Below, in pieces: positions 25,001 to 40,000 of a stretch of 64,000 nt of DNA. Source of the stretch: Actinernus sp. WN-2022 (lineage: Eukaryota > Cnidaria > Anthozoa > Actiniaria > Actinernidae); NCBI GenBank assembly GCA_030867875.1, contig JAOWCC010000791.1, positions 117,194 to 181,193 of the forward strand, written 5' to 3'. The notes under the pieces were generated by a model that did not search any database, had not been told where the DNA came from, and saw only the letters and a list, made by a program, of their open reading frames with translations. The translations under genes and the position numbers were made by a program. How positions within the stretch are numbered: the stretch's first letter is position 1; each line of letters opens with the position of its first letter.

Positions 25001-28000
25001 TATTAATTCGTTATAGTGTCCTCTATTACTAGGGGGATTCTCCTCCAGTTATCTATCATTCGATACTTAAATAAAGTTATTGTTATTATTATTATTATAC
25101 CATTACGATGGGATATGATATGATGTGATACGATACGATAAGATTAGTGTGATACGATGGAATGGGATGTGATGTGATGTGATACGATACAATAAGATTA
25201 GTGTGATACGATGGAATGGGATGTGATGTGATGTGATACGATACGATAAGATTAGTGTGATACGATGGAATGGGATGGGATGTGATGTGATACAAAACGA
25301 TAAGATTAGTGTGATACGATGGAATGAGATGGGATGTGATGTGATACGATACGACACGATAAGGTTAGTGTGATACGATGAAATGAGATGGGATGTGATG
25401 TGATACGATACGATAAGATTAGTGTGATACGATCGGATGGGATGGGATACGATACGATACGATAAGATTAGTGTGATACGATGGAATGGGATGGGATGGG
25501 ATGTGATGTGATACGATACGATAAGATTAGTGTGATACGATGGAATGGGATGTGATATGATACGATAAGATTAGTGTGATACGATGGGATGGGATGTGAT
25601 GTGATGTGATGTGATACGATAAGATTAGTTTGATACGATGGAATGGGATGGGATGTGATGTGATGTGATAGGATAGGATACGATATGATTGGTTGGTAGC
25701 CTTATGAATTATGAATTATTAATGATATTATAAGACATGATATGATATGATGTGGTAAGATATAGGGGTATAGAATGGTCAAATCCGAGACTCGCCGAGA
25801 CGCCGAGACCCTTGTTTCAAAATTCGAGCCCGAGACTTACTTCTCTAAGGGTAATAGAATGGTAAAATCCGAGACTCGCAGAGACTCCAAGACCCTTGTT
25901 TCAAAATCCGAGACTCTTTTTTGAAACGCCAAGATTTCGAGACTTGCTTGAATTTTGCCGAGACTCACGATTTATTGAACGACCATTCTATACCCCTAGA
26001 TATGATGTGATGTGATGTGGTATGACAGTAGAATTAGCATAATATCATAAGTGAATATCAAAGAAATTTAATATAACGTGATTAGTGAACCAAATATGAG
26101 ATCCAATAAAATTGTACATAATTATCTTGTGAGATATAATTTATGTGCATACTTTACGAGTATACAGTTCATTGGAAACAAGCAAACACTTTTCGTACAA
26201 CAAGCATTTACTTTCAATCAAGGAAAGCAAGAAAGGCATTTTAGATGTACACCAGTTACCATATTGATGTTCCTGAAGTACCTAGAACTATAAAGCCGCA
26301 AGGTGAAAATCCTTACTGTAATATCTGGCTCGTAAATCCCAGTTTTTGATATTTTATTTATTTTTATTCTAACGTGTGTAAGAGAGGATACTAAACCAAC
26401 ACACGTTTGAATCTTATTTAAAAGGCCTACTCCGGTGCTCTACATGTGTTTGCCAGTGTAGTAACTCCAGATGCGAGCACAAAATATGATGCAATGAATG
26501 TATGGGTGGAGGAAGGACGAAACTGGTTTCACATATGTGCGAGGGAAATGACCAACTTTGACGGAATCCATCGTGGAATAAAAGTGGTAAGTCTGTTACA
26601 CATTATACTTTCTCAAAAACCCACATTGTTGTTTTACATTTTACATGAAAGAAGCACGCGAGACTTTATTTCCGTACTCGTATTAACTCGTACTCTAAAG
26701 GATTTTGGGTAAAAGTACAAGCCGCCATTTTTTCTGTACGGTACGATGGGTACGGTACGATGGGTACGGTACGATGGGTACGGTACGATGGGTAAGGTAC
26801 GATGGATACGGTACGATGGATACGGTACGATGGATACGGTACGATGGATACGGTACGATGGATACGGTATGATGGATACGGTACGATGGATACGGTACGA
26901 TGGATACGGTACGATGGATACGGTACGATGGGTACGGTACGATGGATACGGTACGATGGAGACGGTACGATGGATACGGTACGTTGGATACGGTTCGATG
27001 GATACGGTACGATGGATACGGTACGATGGTGGGACAAACTACTGCATGTCCGTCACCGTGCTGTAACTTACTGTACCGTAACTCTGTGATTTGATTGGAT
27101 CAGCAGGACAAAAACAATGGGAAACCATTTCAACGTCACGCATGCCGTACGGTAACCGTGCTGTAGTCAGTGCTGTAGTTTGTCCCACTCATACGGAATC
27201 TGCTCTTCCTACCATCAATCGGTGATTAACGTATGATCCCGTACAAGAGAATGCTTTTGACCATGGTTCAGTTTATGAAACTAAAGTATCCAAACAACAT
27301 CTAAGTGATAAAAAAAATCATAGAAACCTCCTAGAAGCTCTGCATTAATAAAGTACATGTAAGCTCTTGAAAATAGGGCATATTTATACACATTTTGTGG
27401 TTTAAAAAATTATGTTGCTCAACGGAGTATGGAACTAGGAGCGCGCGTGCATCTTCCCCATTGGGTCTGTTCCCAGCACAGGAGTAGATGTGGCTGTATT
27501 TAGAATTGCATTTCGCGCGAAATAAACAAAGGCCATGTTGTCTTAGCAAATCAGATAGCTATACGTCACTTCTCACTATCATCATTATCATTCTTCTCAC
27601 TTTCAACGCGGGAATTCGAATTGCTGGTTTTCACTCAATCCCCAGAGATTCAAATGGCAAAGGGCATGGCGGCCATGTTGGTGCCCCAACAAAAGAAGCT
27701 AATGAGGAATCTATTGTTTAAGGGCACCAACATGGCGGCTATGACGTCAAGTGAAAACCAGCAATTCTAAATATAGCCACATCTACTCCTGTGCTGGGGG
27801 CCCAGTCCATGACATAGGAACGCTCCTGGTAATGGGCTCCTGTTTCCACTGAGTCCAAGGTAAAATTAAATACTTTTCTTGCGCTGGATATTGTAAAATT
27901 TTAACAGATGTTTCGAGACTACTGTATATCTTTATTAGTGCTTTCCACTGTTATTTGAGATCATCAATATCTGCTGTGTAACTGTTTTTATTGTTTAGAA

Positions 28001-31000
28001 CTGGTTTGCCTACGATGAGAAGCCAAATTCCTGGAATTTTACCGTGTCAAGTCAAATTATCTTCGACACAAGTGCTATCCCATCCCAAAAGAACAACTAC
28101 GCTTTTTGTCAGGTAGTATTAAATATGTTACTGTTATTGTTGGGGACCGGGATATTTTTAAGCTTGTGAAAATATTTTGGACGTACCAGCTTTTTAAATA
28201 AAATGACATCCAGCTGCATATTATGCCCCTTCACTTCCGGTTTGAACTAGCCAATCAATGCCGATTCGGTCACATTGCCAGCCTCAGTACGTTCTAGTTA
28301 TCCTCCACACATTTCAATCTGGCGGAGAAGCGTGCTCAGAGAATATTGTTTATATTTACTTTCTTCAATGAGAAAATCACTTTGAGTTATCTCTAAGGAT
28401 CCAGATCAACGTACAACTACTGTGTTCAAATGGAACTGTTCAAGCTCTTTATATCTTCCTCTGTGATTTCCACAAACCTGCCGCCATCTCGCAAATGTGA
28501 CGTCATAGGTATATATTCACCGGTGAAGGTATAGAAAATACGCCTCTCAAGACGCGGATGTTGTTTCGTATGGCTTCTACCAGTGGTTTATTTCTTATTA
28601 GAACATAGTCACACCCACTCAACCATTTCAGCTGACTAAATCCCATAGTTAAGGCTATGAAACAATAGAAAACAATAGTCTAGACCCTGTATATTATTTC
28701 GAAATGTTCAGAGTTTCTTACAGTAGTTGCCAATAATTTCAGAAAAGAATGTCTCGTGGATGTGACCAAATTCTGAGACGGTTAGATAATGAACACTCGA
28801 GTTCTATCTGATTTAGAGTGCCTCGCATTTTAGATAGAAAACCACTAATGCTCCGCACTCTAAATCACATAGAACTCTCATGCCATTATCTAACCCTTAC
28901 TTAAAGCCCTCCTGCCCATACAATAAAAACGTATATTACCAAATACGTTGATTACTTATTTGCCCTTTATTCATGATCAGAATGTGAACTTCACTGGTGC
29001 ATTCTACGCTCCACCAGTTATACTTACCACCGCCATTCACCAAACAAATAACTCTATGTCAGGGACACCCGAGTGCAACGCTATCAATGCATGGATTGAG
29101 GTAATGTACACCCTTAACTGTACTTTGGATACTTATTAAAACAAGAGGTTCCGGTATAAATGGGTAAGCTCCACCTCTTTTCACGCCTGGTGAACTCGAA
29201 ATCTGACTGATTCAAATTCACCAGAGCAGTGAAGAACGTAGGCTAGTGAATCAGTACGGGCGGGGAGGGGGGGGGGGGGGGGGGGGTCTTCAAGGTAAAA
29301 AGGTTAGGGGTGACCGTCGGAAAAACCTCGAAAAATACCTTAAAAATACCAAAATACTAAAATATGCCTCATGGTCTAAAAATCACCCTAAAAATAGATG
29401 TCGCTTGACCAACCCCTAAAAAATACCGGATCGCCGATTTCAAACCCTAAAAAATACGACGATCACCCCTACCAGCCGAATATAGGAAGAACCCCAATAA
29501 TGAAACAGTCCATCAAAAAGTCAACAGAGGGAAGGTAGTTGTTTATTAAAGACTTCAGGCGGTATTTTACGACTGTTTACGAACTCTGTAGACTTTACTA
29601 TTAAGTTTTAATGTGTTTGATTTGAATTTCGCGCGATAAGCAATCAGTAGGGACCACAGGGTGCCCAAGCGTAGTTTCTGAGTTATCAGTGTAATATACG
29701 AAATTGTAAAAGTAAAGTTTGAATATCGTCTTTAAACTATGTCTGGTCATTATTTATGTTAGTTTTGAACTTTACCTAAAAAATATTCTCCCCTTCATAA
29801 TGAATGGAAAGGGTGGAGACTTCAGCTCGAAAATCTATTCCAGCAATCACAACAAGCTCCACAAAATCACAAACTTTACCAAGAAATTCGCGTCGAATCG
29901 AGCTCAAACTTATGCAGCACACAGTACGATGATTATCTTACCTTTGTATGCATATAAAACGGTAACATCACAACTACTCGCGAAGCGAAGCTCAAACAAA
30001 CTCAGCTAAACTTTCTCATAGCAGCCATTGTGAATGCCATTCATTGAAATACTGGGAGGTGAAGCGCAATTGTTGACCCGAAAAATTCATATCCCGGCCC
30101 ACACTAGTACTGACAAATTCATATCCCGACCCCACACTAGTACTGACAAATTCATATCCCGACCCCACACTAGTACTGACAAATTCATATCCCGACCCTA
30201 CACTAGTTCTGACAAATCATATCCCGACCACACACGTACTGACAAATTCATATCCCGACCCTACACTAGTACTGACAAATTCACGGACACGAGGTTAGGG
30301 AAAACCTCGCTAACTATTTTTAACATTTGCGAAGAATCGAGAAAAGCCATTTCTGTTTCGATAATAGCCATTATTTACCTGGACAATGTTGTCGACGATG
30401 AAGCGGAGGTTTGAAAATACGGATAACTCATGTCAAGCCAAGAAAAGGATTCGGATCACTAATTTTCTCGTGCTTATTTTGCACGTGAAATATTTTCGCA
30501 TATTGCGATTGGTTGGTTAAAAATTAAGTAATGATCCGTCTAAAATTTAAAGTACGATAAAATCCATTGTTTGCGGTATTGAGCCTCCTTCACATGGGAT
30601 TTGTTTGTGTTTTTTATAGACTACTAAAACACTGGGTGATAATTCACTCTTTTCACCTGGTGGCCATCTTGGATTCAAAGCGAGGCAATCCTTTGTTTTT
30701 GCCAGGTTAGCCTCGTTCTGACTATCCTTCACTACGAGGCTAACCTGGCAAAAACAAAGGATTGCCTCGCTTTGAATCCAAGATGGCCACCAGGTGAAAA
30801 GAGTGAATTATAAATATTCTGAAATAAAAGTAGTAAAAAGTCTTAGTTTCATTCCATTTTATGAACAAATTCTATCCCAACCAATATAATAGGAACAGCC
30901 AAAAACAATAGCTACGAAACAGGCACGATTGATAAGGTTCCGAACATTTGCTTTATAAACGACATTTGGAACCGCAGTGTTTTCGTGATAATAATAAATA

Positions 31001-34000
31001 TTCTAGCATTTACCTGATTTTGTGTCCGTGAATTTGTCAGTACTAGTGTGGGGTCGGGATATGAATTTGTCAGTACTAGTATGGGGTCGGGATATGAATA
31101 ATTCGAGTAAACAATTCTGAGCTACATGAAAATAGTTCGGCGGAAGACTAGACCAGTGGTAAGTTAGTGTAAACTTAAATTACAGGGAAACCAGTTCAGA
31201 AACCATCGTGGTCAAATTGTTTTTCAATATATTATTGAACTTTACCCAAATTTAAGCCAGGGCAGGAGCCCATTACCAGGAGCGTCCATCTTTCCCATTG
31301 GGTCTGTTCTCAGCACAGGAGTAGATGTGGCTATATTTAGAATTGCATTTCGCGCGAAATAAACAAAGGCCATGTTGTCTTAGCCAATCAGATAGCTATA
31401 CGTCACTTCTCACTATCATTCATTATCATTCTTCTCACTTTCAACGCGGGAATTCGAATTGCTGGTTTTCACTCAATCCCCAGAGATTCAAATGGCAAAG
31501 GGCATGGCGGCCATGTTGGTGCCCCAACAAAAGAAGCTAACGAGGAATCTATTGTTTAAGGGCACCAACATGGCGGCTGTAACGTCAAATGAAAACCAGC
31601 AATTCTAAATATAGCCACATCTACTTCTGTGCTGGGGCCCCAGCCCACGACATAGGAACGCTCCTGGTAATGGGCTCCTGGCCAGGGCGAATAAAGGTAG
31701 TCGACATTTCATCACTCGAACTCCCGCGCTCAGTCAAACAGTACGCCATTTTGGTTCTGTCTGCCATCCATATGGCGGCGTAGCAACAGTTGCTAGGAAG
31801 TCACGTGATGGTACAAAACCTCTATTTCATATATAACACTGATAACTCAGAAACTACGCTTGGGCTCCCTGTGGATAGGAACATGCGTAGTGGAATAAAT
31901 TACATGTACATTCATGCGACGTTTCAGTGATATTCAATTGAAGTTGTTTCGGTAATTTTACTGAAAAACGTACGTACGGCTTACGTTCTATTTTACCGCG
32001 ACTAACAGAGACAGCAGAGAAGGTTGTTCGTAGATGTACGCACACATGTATTGTCTAAATATGCTATTCGTAGATGCCATTATAATATCAGCTATTTGTA
32101 AAGCCTGGTTCACACTAGCAACGTAAGCATAAGCACAAGCAACATCAGTAATAGTCTAGTAATGCCTTGATCATTAGCGGTGCTAGTTCTTATCTCACGA
32201 TTACGCACTGCGTTTGCGTATGTTGCTTGTGTTTATGCTTGTGTTGCAAGTGTGAACTAGGCTTAATAGTTAACACGACTTTGACTTTTTTTGCAGGAAA
32301 TAACCAAGTCTACTTTCCGAGTGTGTGTAAAAGAACTTCAGAGTGAGATTCCATCTGCGGAGACATTATACATAAATTACCTAGTAATCGGAGGTGAGTA
32401 TCGGTCAAATCAGAGGAAAGAGCTAACTTGTGTCAGTAGTAATATTGTAATTTCTCATGATTAGGAAACAAGAAAGCACCCTAAATATTTCAGTCATACA
32501 AATTCTCAAAAACGTTGGTTACGGCTTGATCGCATGATAAGAGTTTGTTTCGAAATATAGCAGCTTAACAAAGGCCCCCACAGTCAATTTTCCGGGATTC
32601 TCTCTGTCTATGTTATTGGTTTGATTTTGCATTGGTTTACGTAGTTCCACTTTCTATTTCTCGCATTAGTTTGCAAGTTTATCAACACATGTTACGCAAT
32701 GCTTTTCCACAGATCTTGACCCATGCCTAAATGTATCGTGTGATTACTTCGCTGTTTGCAAGGCCTTTGCACCTCATGATGCCCGTTGTGTGTGCGTGGA
32801 GAATTGTCCCTCGTACGAAGAACAACTCTGTTCTACCAATGGCACCACATTCAAGAACAAGTGCTTGTTTGAATTGGAGATGTGTCGTTTGAAGAGTAAC
32901 CACACACTACATCACCCTGGTAGCTGTAGAGGTACCAGCTTATCTTAGCTTCTCCACAACTATTCATATTTTCGACGTATCTTTTACTTCTAAAGCCATC
33001 CTTATTTTTTTCCGTTTCTCATCGTCCGAGCGACCCATTTCTGTGGCTTTTTGTAAAAATTAAAAAGAAATTGGGGGGAGGGGTGGGGGTGAAGAAACCC
33101 TGCCTTTATTTGTAATGCCATGTTTGTAGCGTATACGCACGACGACATCGATGGTTTCGTCGTCCATGTTGGTTTGCAACCGCGCCTTATTAGTTCCAGT
33201 CTCTCCGCGCATTTTTTATTATAATTTTTTTTTTCTCAACCGACCGACCTACCCAATTTTTGAAAACCCCACCGATGAGAAACGAAAAAAAAAATAGTGA
33301 TGGCCTAACAAACACTTCTGCAACATTGTTATCTACGAAGCCACTATTTCACACTTTAGGGGAGGGGTGGAAATCTGAGCATGAGCATATACACCTCTCC
33401 CCTCCTCCCAGGGCATATACAATTTTTGCCTTTGAATTCCTGATGAGCCTTTTTTCCCCATGATCATGAAATGATTGATATTTATTCTTACTTGGAACAC
33501 CAGTTCGATTTTTTTCCTTCTCTGCACTGAGCTTTGGTACTGAAAACAGCTTAATTGCAGAATGTATTTTTCTCAAACATTTCCGACCCCTCCCCTATAC
33601 ACAGGTTTAATTGTTAGTCCGGCTTTGACTTAACCACATCATACATTCCAATATCTTTATCTAAATATGTTAAAATATTAACTTCGATCAAATAAAATAA
33701 AATCAGAATTGACTCGAATGGAAAAAATCAGAATGGCTTTAAGTTCTCGGTTCAACTGCCTTTATTTCTTTTTCAGGTTTTCCGCTTGAGAAAGGCAGAC
33801 TTGCACTCATTTCCTCGTCAAAAGAAGAAACAGTGTGCGAAGAAGTGCGCTTTCGACCGTTTGCTTTTTATCCTGACAAACAAGTTCACGTACAGATCAC
33901 AGTGAATCACATCAATACCTCCAACCCTAACTTCGTGCATGACGCCACTGCATCATGGGTAGAAAACGTCGATTTTCAAGGTTTCACTGCCTGTGTAACG

Positions 34001-37000
34001 ACCGCTGGACGTGATGAACGTGTTCGCATGGCAATGGCAAGCGTTGATTGGTTTGCGTATCAAGGCGCACCCGCAGGTGGCGTGGCTGATAGAACAATGT
34101 TTGGATCATGGTGGACTGGCACTACTTGTAAAACCATTGACCTTCCCGTGGTAAGTGCAATGAACCTAGTTAATCTAGGAATGCAGACATTCCAATTGAC
34201 AAACTAAAAATATATACTTTTCTTGTTCACATGCGACTTAGCTTCGTTAGATACTACCTTCTTGACAATGATTTAACCCATTTACAGTAACAAACATCTT
34301 ACATGCTCTTTGAAATATTCCTTTAAAGGGCAAATTCCAGGGTGAGCCGACAGTTCTTGCTACTGCTGAACACATCGGTGCGTCATTCAAACACGATGGC
34401 GCCAGTCTCTGGATTGAAGGCATAACAAGCACGTCTTTCAAAGCCTGCCTTAGAGAACTGCAGAATTTTGACGGCCTTCATCTGGACATACAATTGGTAT
34501 TGTACCTTGACTCGAAACTTGAAACCCTCTTTTGAACTTTTATTCGTATTGTTGTTCGCGTTGCAGTTAGTTCTGTTTGTGAGCGACGACAAACGTTTGA
34601 GGATAGGGGGCAGGGCTTTTAGCTTGTTATAATATATTTTGTCCTCGATCGTTTAAGATTTGTAAAGTCCAACTGCAGGCCCAGTTGTTCGAAAAGTGTA
34701 TTAGCTATCCAGTGGACAACTATCAACCTATTATCTTATCCACTTAGGATATATCAGTTGTTTACTGGCTGGAGGTCCGTAAAGAGAAAAGCTGTGCCAG
34801 AGATCAGTACTTTCAAGACCGAGGGCACATTTTTTCTCTATACGGACCGACCCTAATAAGCCGGAAAATAACGTATCCTTATCTCTATTCTCTTTCGACT
34901 TGAGAGACAAATTACTGAAGAAACTCCAATGGATTGAGATCACACGCACTGGTTACCGTGACGTGGTTAGAGATAAGATAAAGCCGCCCTCTCCAGGAAC
35001 CAATCAGATCGCAGGAAATCGTAGATTACCGCCAGCTCGCGCGCGAAAAAAGTAATAGGACTTCTTCGGTGGATAGCAGGTTATCCACCTTTGGACAACT
35101 TGGTTAGACCACAGGGAGCCCACACAACGCGTTTGTATTTAGCCTTTATAGGAAATGATTAATCTCCTCCGCAGGCAACTCAAAAGGAGATTAAGGACTT
35201 CCTGTGGCGGGAAGCGAATACGGGAGAGGGACGAGGGACGAGGGACGTCATCCGTGACAGGGACTAGGGACAAGGGACGTCATACGGGACAGGGACTAGG
35301 GACAACGGACGCCGAATGTTTCCTTCTATCTCGTTTGCCACAGGAAGCCCATTCTCTGTTCACCACAGGAAGCCCCTAATCCCCTTATTCTTTATTCTTC
35401 CCATAATACGAGTTGCCTGCGGAGGAGGCTAGGAAATGATGAGGATTACCGAAAGGTTTGGCGAAATATCGCGAAGTACATGCAATATTTGAATACGAAA
35501 TAAACATTAATTTTCGCCATATTTCGCCACACTTCAAACCTATAACATTAAATACAAACATGTTGTGTTGGCTCCCTGTGGTTAGTCGCTTGAAGTATCA
35601 AAGTAGCCGCTTGTCGTGAAAAGTCTTCTGATTATTTAATGAAAAGTGAATATGCAAATTGTTGTTATCCAAACTCTTCTTTAATTTATTTCATTTTCTC
35701 AAGGACTGGATGGCTTTCGAAGATATTCATCGTCCGTTGTTTACGGAGAAGGGAATGACGTTTTTCTCGAACATTGAACAACCTCAAGTGGAGTACAATG
35801 GGGCGTTCTGTAAGGTAATGACACCAACCAAACTGCTCCATTTTGTGTCATTTATCAAATCCAAAGTTTCTGGTGACGCTTTAAAGTGCATATAAGCCCT
35901 ATAATCTTAATATTTTGTCGAAATTTTCGCAATACGATAAACCAATTCCGGTAAAAAAAAAATATTCGATGATACACTCGATTTTTTACAAGCTGACAAA
36001 CTTGCGCATCCAGAAATAGTGTTCGAGTATTTGGGAGACTGAGACCGAGCACTTCTGTGATGTCATGTAAGTGATCGAGTGTATTCGCTTCGTCTCCATC
36101 TCAAAGAGTGGACTGGTCATCGATTATCTTTACGTTTGCTTTCGTCTCTCTAAAGTCTCTATCACATCGCTATCTTCTGAATCTGTGCGACTTACATGAC
36201 GTCACAGGCGTTGTCAACTCGAAACTCGGTTTCAGTTCTTTTCTGCCCGGCCATGTTTAACACAGGTAAACCAAATCAGCGGTTTTTTTTGCCGGGTTTT
36301 CGCCCTAAAAAAGGTAGTAAATTACATTTTCTAGATTTTTTTCCTAGCTCAATGGAAACATACCTTTATTTCCAATATCGATAGCTAAGGAAATTCTAGA
36401 GCTTATATGCACTTTAACGTGTAACACATTTATTGATATTTGCCGATATATAGCATGTGACATACTCGAAGTCATATACTCAAGTGCCTACAGTCGTGCT
36501 TTCAACCAATCACACATCGTCTGGTGGCAGCTTGAGCCCAGTCTGCAATGGAGTGTCAACATGGATTGAGGTATGTCTTTCATCGCAATGTTCCAAAAGG
36601 TGAAATTGTGCACCGCCAAATGTTTTTGACCCATGGTTGGCAGAATATGATCGAAGGCGTTGGCTGTGGCGTTGGCTTTCAGGTCTTGTTAAAATTCAGA
36701 GTGACGAGCTCGAACTCACTAGCGTGGTTCGGGTGGTGTTCGTTCGTCATCTTATTCTATGTTGCACTATCAGGGCACTTTCTCTGGTTCGGATATGCTG
36801 CCTATCATAAACATGAGCATGACGTCATAAACTTTCTGTGGTTCGTATACGCTGCCACCATGTGTCGTAAACATGAGCATGACGTCATAAATGTTCTCTG
36901 GTTCGGATACGCTGCCACCATCAGTATCAAGTGTTGCTAGGTCTCTAACACGGAACCATAAACATACTCGAAAGACCAGAACTGGATGAATCAGCTAAAG

Positions 37001-40000
37001 ACTCCGATGAACGTGGTCGTGTATCGGCAATTGAGACACAGTGTAAACAGATGCTCAATATGTCACTTAACAACAAATCAAATAACTAACTCATTGATTA
37101 CATATTAGAGAGCTTAATAAGCAACCACGACGGCAACGTCTAGGACGACGGCATAAAACAATAGCCTTAATTACAAAATACAATAACAACTGTACGTGGA
37201 AATGCACGCAGTCGTCTACATTTCAACCGTAGTCTGGAAAAACACAACGTGAAAACCTCAAATTTTACGATTACAAGAGAACGCCAACATATAAAAGTAA
37301 ATCACTCCGTTTTTCGTTCGGCGTGAACGGAACTCTATGTTTATCAAATTTTTCGAAGATATGAATGTGAAAATGGCGAACAAATGAATTAAAGGCGAAC
37401 AAAGTAAATAGTAAACATCATATTTAGGGAGAAACCATTTTTCTAGATGCCGTCCTCGCTGCCGTCGCCGTCGTTGATGCTTAAGCTCTCTATGGACCCT
37501 TTGCACGTGACGTCATAGCCGCCATGTTGGTGTACAGTTAACAATAGATTCTTCGTTAGCTTCTTTTGTTCTGTACAAGCTACATGTACCTCACAGATTA
37601 AGTTCAAAAATATCTTACATTCATGGCGTCATAAGGTAACTATTCTAACTTAAAGCTAGACTAGAGCATTAAACGTACAGTATGTTCAATGACATATTTA
37701 TTTCGTCGTCAGAAGTCAGGCCTTAAAATGACGATGACGCCGATGGCACAAACTATAAACTTAGTCCAATAATCACAACACAATAAATGCACGTCAACAG
37801 ACATGCAGTTGCGAACATTTTCGCCGTTGTTTGAAAATATTACGTTACCCAGACCAGGCGTCATATTTTTTCTAAAACCTGAATGTAAAAAGAATAAATA
37901 AAAGGCGAAGGAATCGAAGAAAGGATAAAAATAATTATTCGATTATTTTTACTCAATCTATCAATTTATTATAACCTGTATAAATTTAAGTTAATGTGAC
38001 AACCATATGCTAACCTAATCTGCAATATTATATGCCCGACAAAGCCAAACCTGCCTTTGTTTACGTCCAAAGTTCATCCTGATCGCATGCTACTGCAAGC
38101 ATGCCATTTTAAGCTGGCTAATCATATTGAAGCTCTCTATAGAATTGCTTCATGGTGTCACAAAAATGTAATATCAGGTTTTAGTATATACCACACCAGT
38201 TAATAGTGCTTTTCGCGCGCTCTGATTGGCTACTCCGAAGGTGAATATCCTTTGCTATTCATCTCCGAGCGAAGCAGCGATCACCTCGCGCGAGTTTTTG
38301 TCCAATTTACAGAAAATAAAGTAACTATTCACCGACACGTTTGACTGGGATACATATTTTTGGGAGGGGATCTTGTAATTTCGCGACATGACAAACAAAT
38401 GCTCACTGGTTAGCTCAGTTGGTGGAGCACGGTTTAGAGGGCCGGGTGCCGGTCAGGGGTTCGAACCGACCGCATCCTTGGGCAGGGATGTATAAGCCGT
38501 TGGTCTTGTCTCCTTCCTCTCCTAATCTATACGAGGGGGACGTGAAAGCACCTGTTATGTTATTTCGAGAAAGAGTATCTCCAAACACAACAGCCTGGTA
38601 TGCTGAGGTACTAACAATCACTCATGATTGTAAACTGCACTGCGGCACATTGCGCCACAATAGCAGTCCGTATCACAAAAATGACCTTGTAAAGGTTGAA
38701 TATATTCGTCGCATTTGAATATATTCATATAGCTACGCTATATAAATTAATACCTTTACCTTTTTTATATATATAACTTGATGTCATCTTTATTTCAGTA
38801 CATGAACACGACCGGCTTTCGTATTTGCTTGAAGGAACTGTACGCTTCGAAGTACGAATCACTGACGGTCAGCTATGTGGTACTCTCTGGTGAGAAAACC
38901 CCCACCCCTCCCCCACACTTCACCCTAACCTTTAATGGTTAATCATTAATAGAACGATGCATATCCAAGGGAGGGGTGGGTGGGTAGTTTCCCAGAAACC
39001 GGGTTGAGCCGTGACAATAGGCCTGATATAATATTTCATTAACGAATGAATTGAGTTCGTGATCCCCATAACTAATAACACTACAGATTTCGTACAAGTG
39101 CCTTTAAATATATGAATTAATATATTATGCCACCCAGTACAACCACGTGATTGCATTCCTGCAAAAGGCCCATTTAACAACTAACCGCAATTATTCCCCT
39201 CAGTGGAGATGCCGAGTAGTGGATATTTACCAAGCCTTGATTCTCCACAAATGTGGATTAAATTTACCAATGCATTTTGGGAGCTTTAAATTAATAGTAT
39301 TGATTTTGGTGAAACTGACTCGTTTGCGGTTTTTCTATTTTACCGGCTATTTAAACAAAATGATCTCCTTTCTCAACAGATATCTGTTCTCCAGGATGGA
39401 GTTACTCTGGTGGAATCTGTTTTAGTACAAGCTCCTCGTGTGATACTTGGGTGAACTCTGAGGGGCATTGCAGATCAGCAGCCGCCAACCTGGCCACCAT
39501 TCGATCGCAGAGAGGAAACGTCCACGTACAACAGAGGCTTAACGGAGACAAGGGATGGATTGGTCTGAACGACAGAAGCATAGAAGGTGACTTCCGGTGG
39601 TCTAGCGGCATACGCAAGAATTGGACCTACTGGGCCGCTAATCAGCCAAACAACACTAATAACGAAGACTGTGTGCATACTCTAGGGGTAGGACATGGAT
39701 ATCGCTGGAATGATGTGCAGTGTACTGACTGCCACAACTACACATGTTCAAAAGGTACTTAAATAATTTTAATAATCTTATGTATTGTTTCATATACGAG
39801 TGACCGGATTCTACGGGGGTTTCAAAATCCGCGTAAAATTTCAAAACTGGAGGCGCAGCCACGAGGCATTTGAAATTCCCACTAGGATTTTGAAACTCTT
39901 GTAGAATCCGGTAACGAGTATTAATATTAAACATCTTCTACTATACTCATTAATTATTATATGCACGTGTACATGTATGTAAAGACTGGTTTTCACAAGC

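Larger units (their letters stand above)
29654..31874. mobile_element. DNA transposon with about 40-bp inverted ends, hosting other elements
   Basis: CCACAGGGTGCCCAAGCGTA at 29654 continues GTTTCTGAGTTATCAGTG and is inverted at 31836-31874. No transposase recognised. Inside are a repeat-ended segment (30085-31098), a 76-bp-arm palindrome and a CAGGAG-family MITE. Intron 5. Confidence 0.7.

Noticed and set aside
25095..25690. CRISPR-like regular spacing
   Set aside because: The spacers between repeats are themselves repetitive (GATGTGAT words), and this is eukaryotic sequence, so it is a minisatellite.
26666..27094. Overlapping open frames on both strands
   Set aside because: Translation of a 14-bp microsatellite; open on both strands for compositional reasons.
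29719..30414. Two open frames in intron 5
   Set aside because: The second is mostly the 33-bp tandem repeat; the first has no domain and lies inside a transposon.
34383..34592. Minus-strand frames across lectin exons
   Set aside because: Shadows of the + strand exons, which have consistent splice sites and domain motifs.
36548..36940. 130-codon open frame after exon 11
   Set aside because: Its first bases are the end of exon 11 in another frame, and the rest is a 60-bp tandem repeat.
38404..38475. Functional tRNA gene
   Set aside because: A and B boxes are present but the acceptor and anticodon stems do not pair properly; more likely a SINE head. The same reasoning applies to 23788-23853 and 53540-53615.
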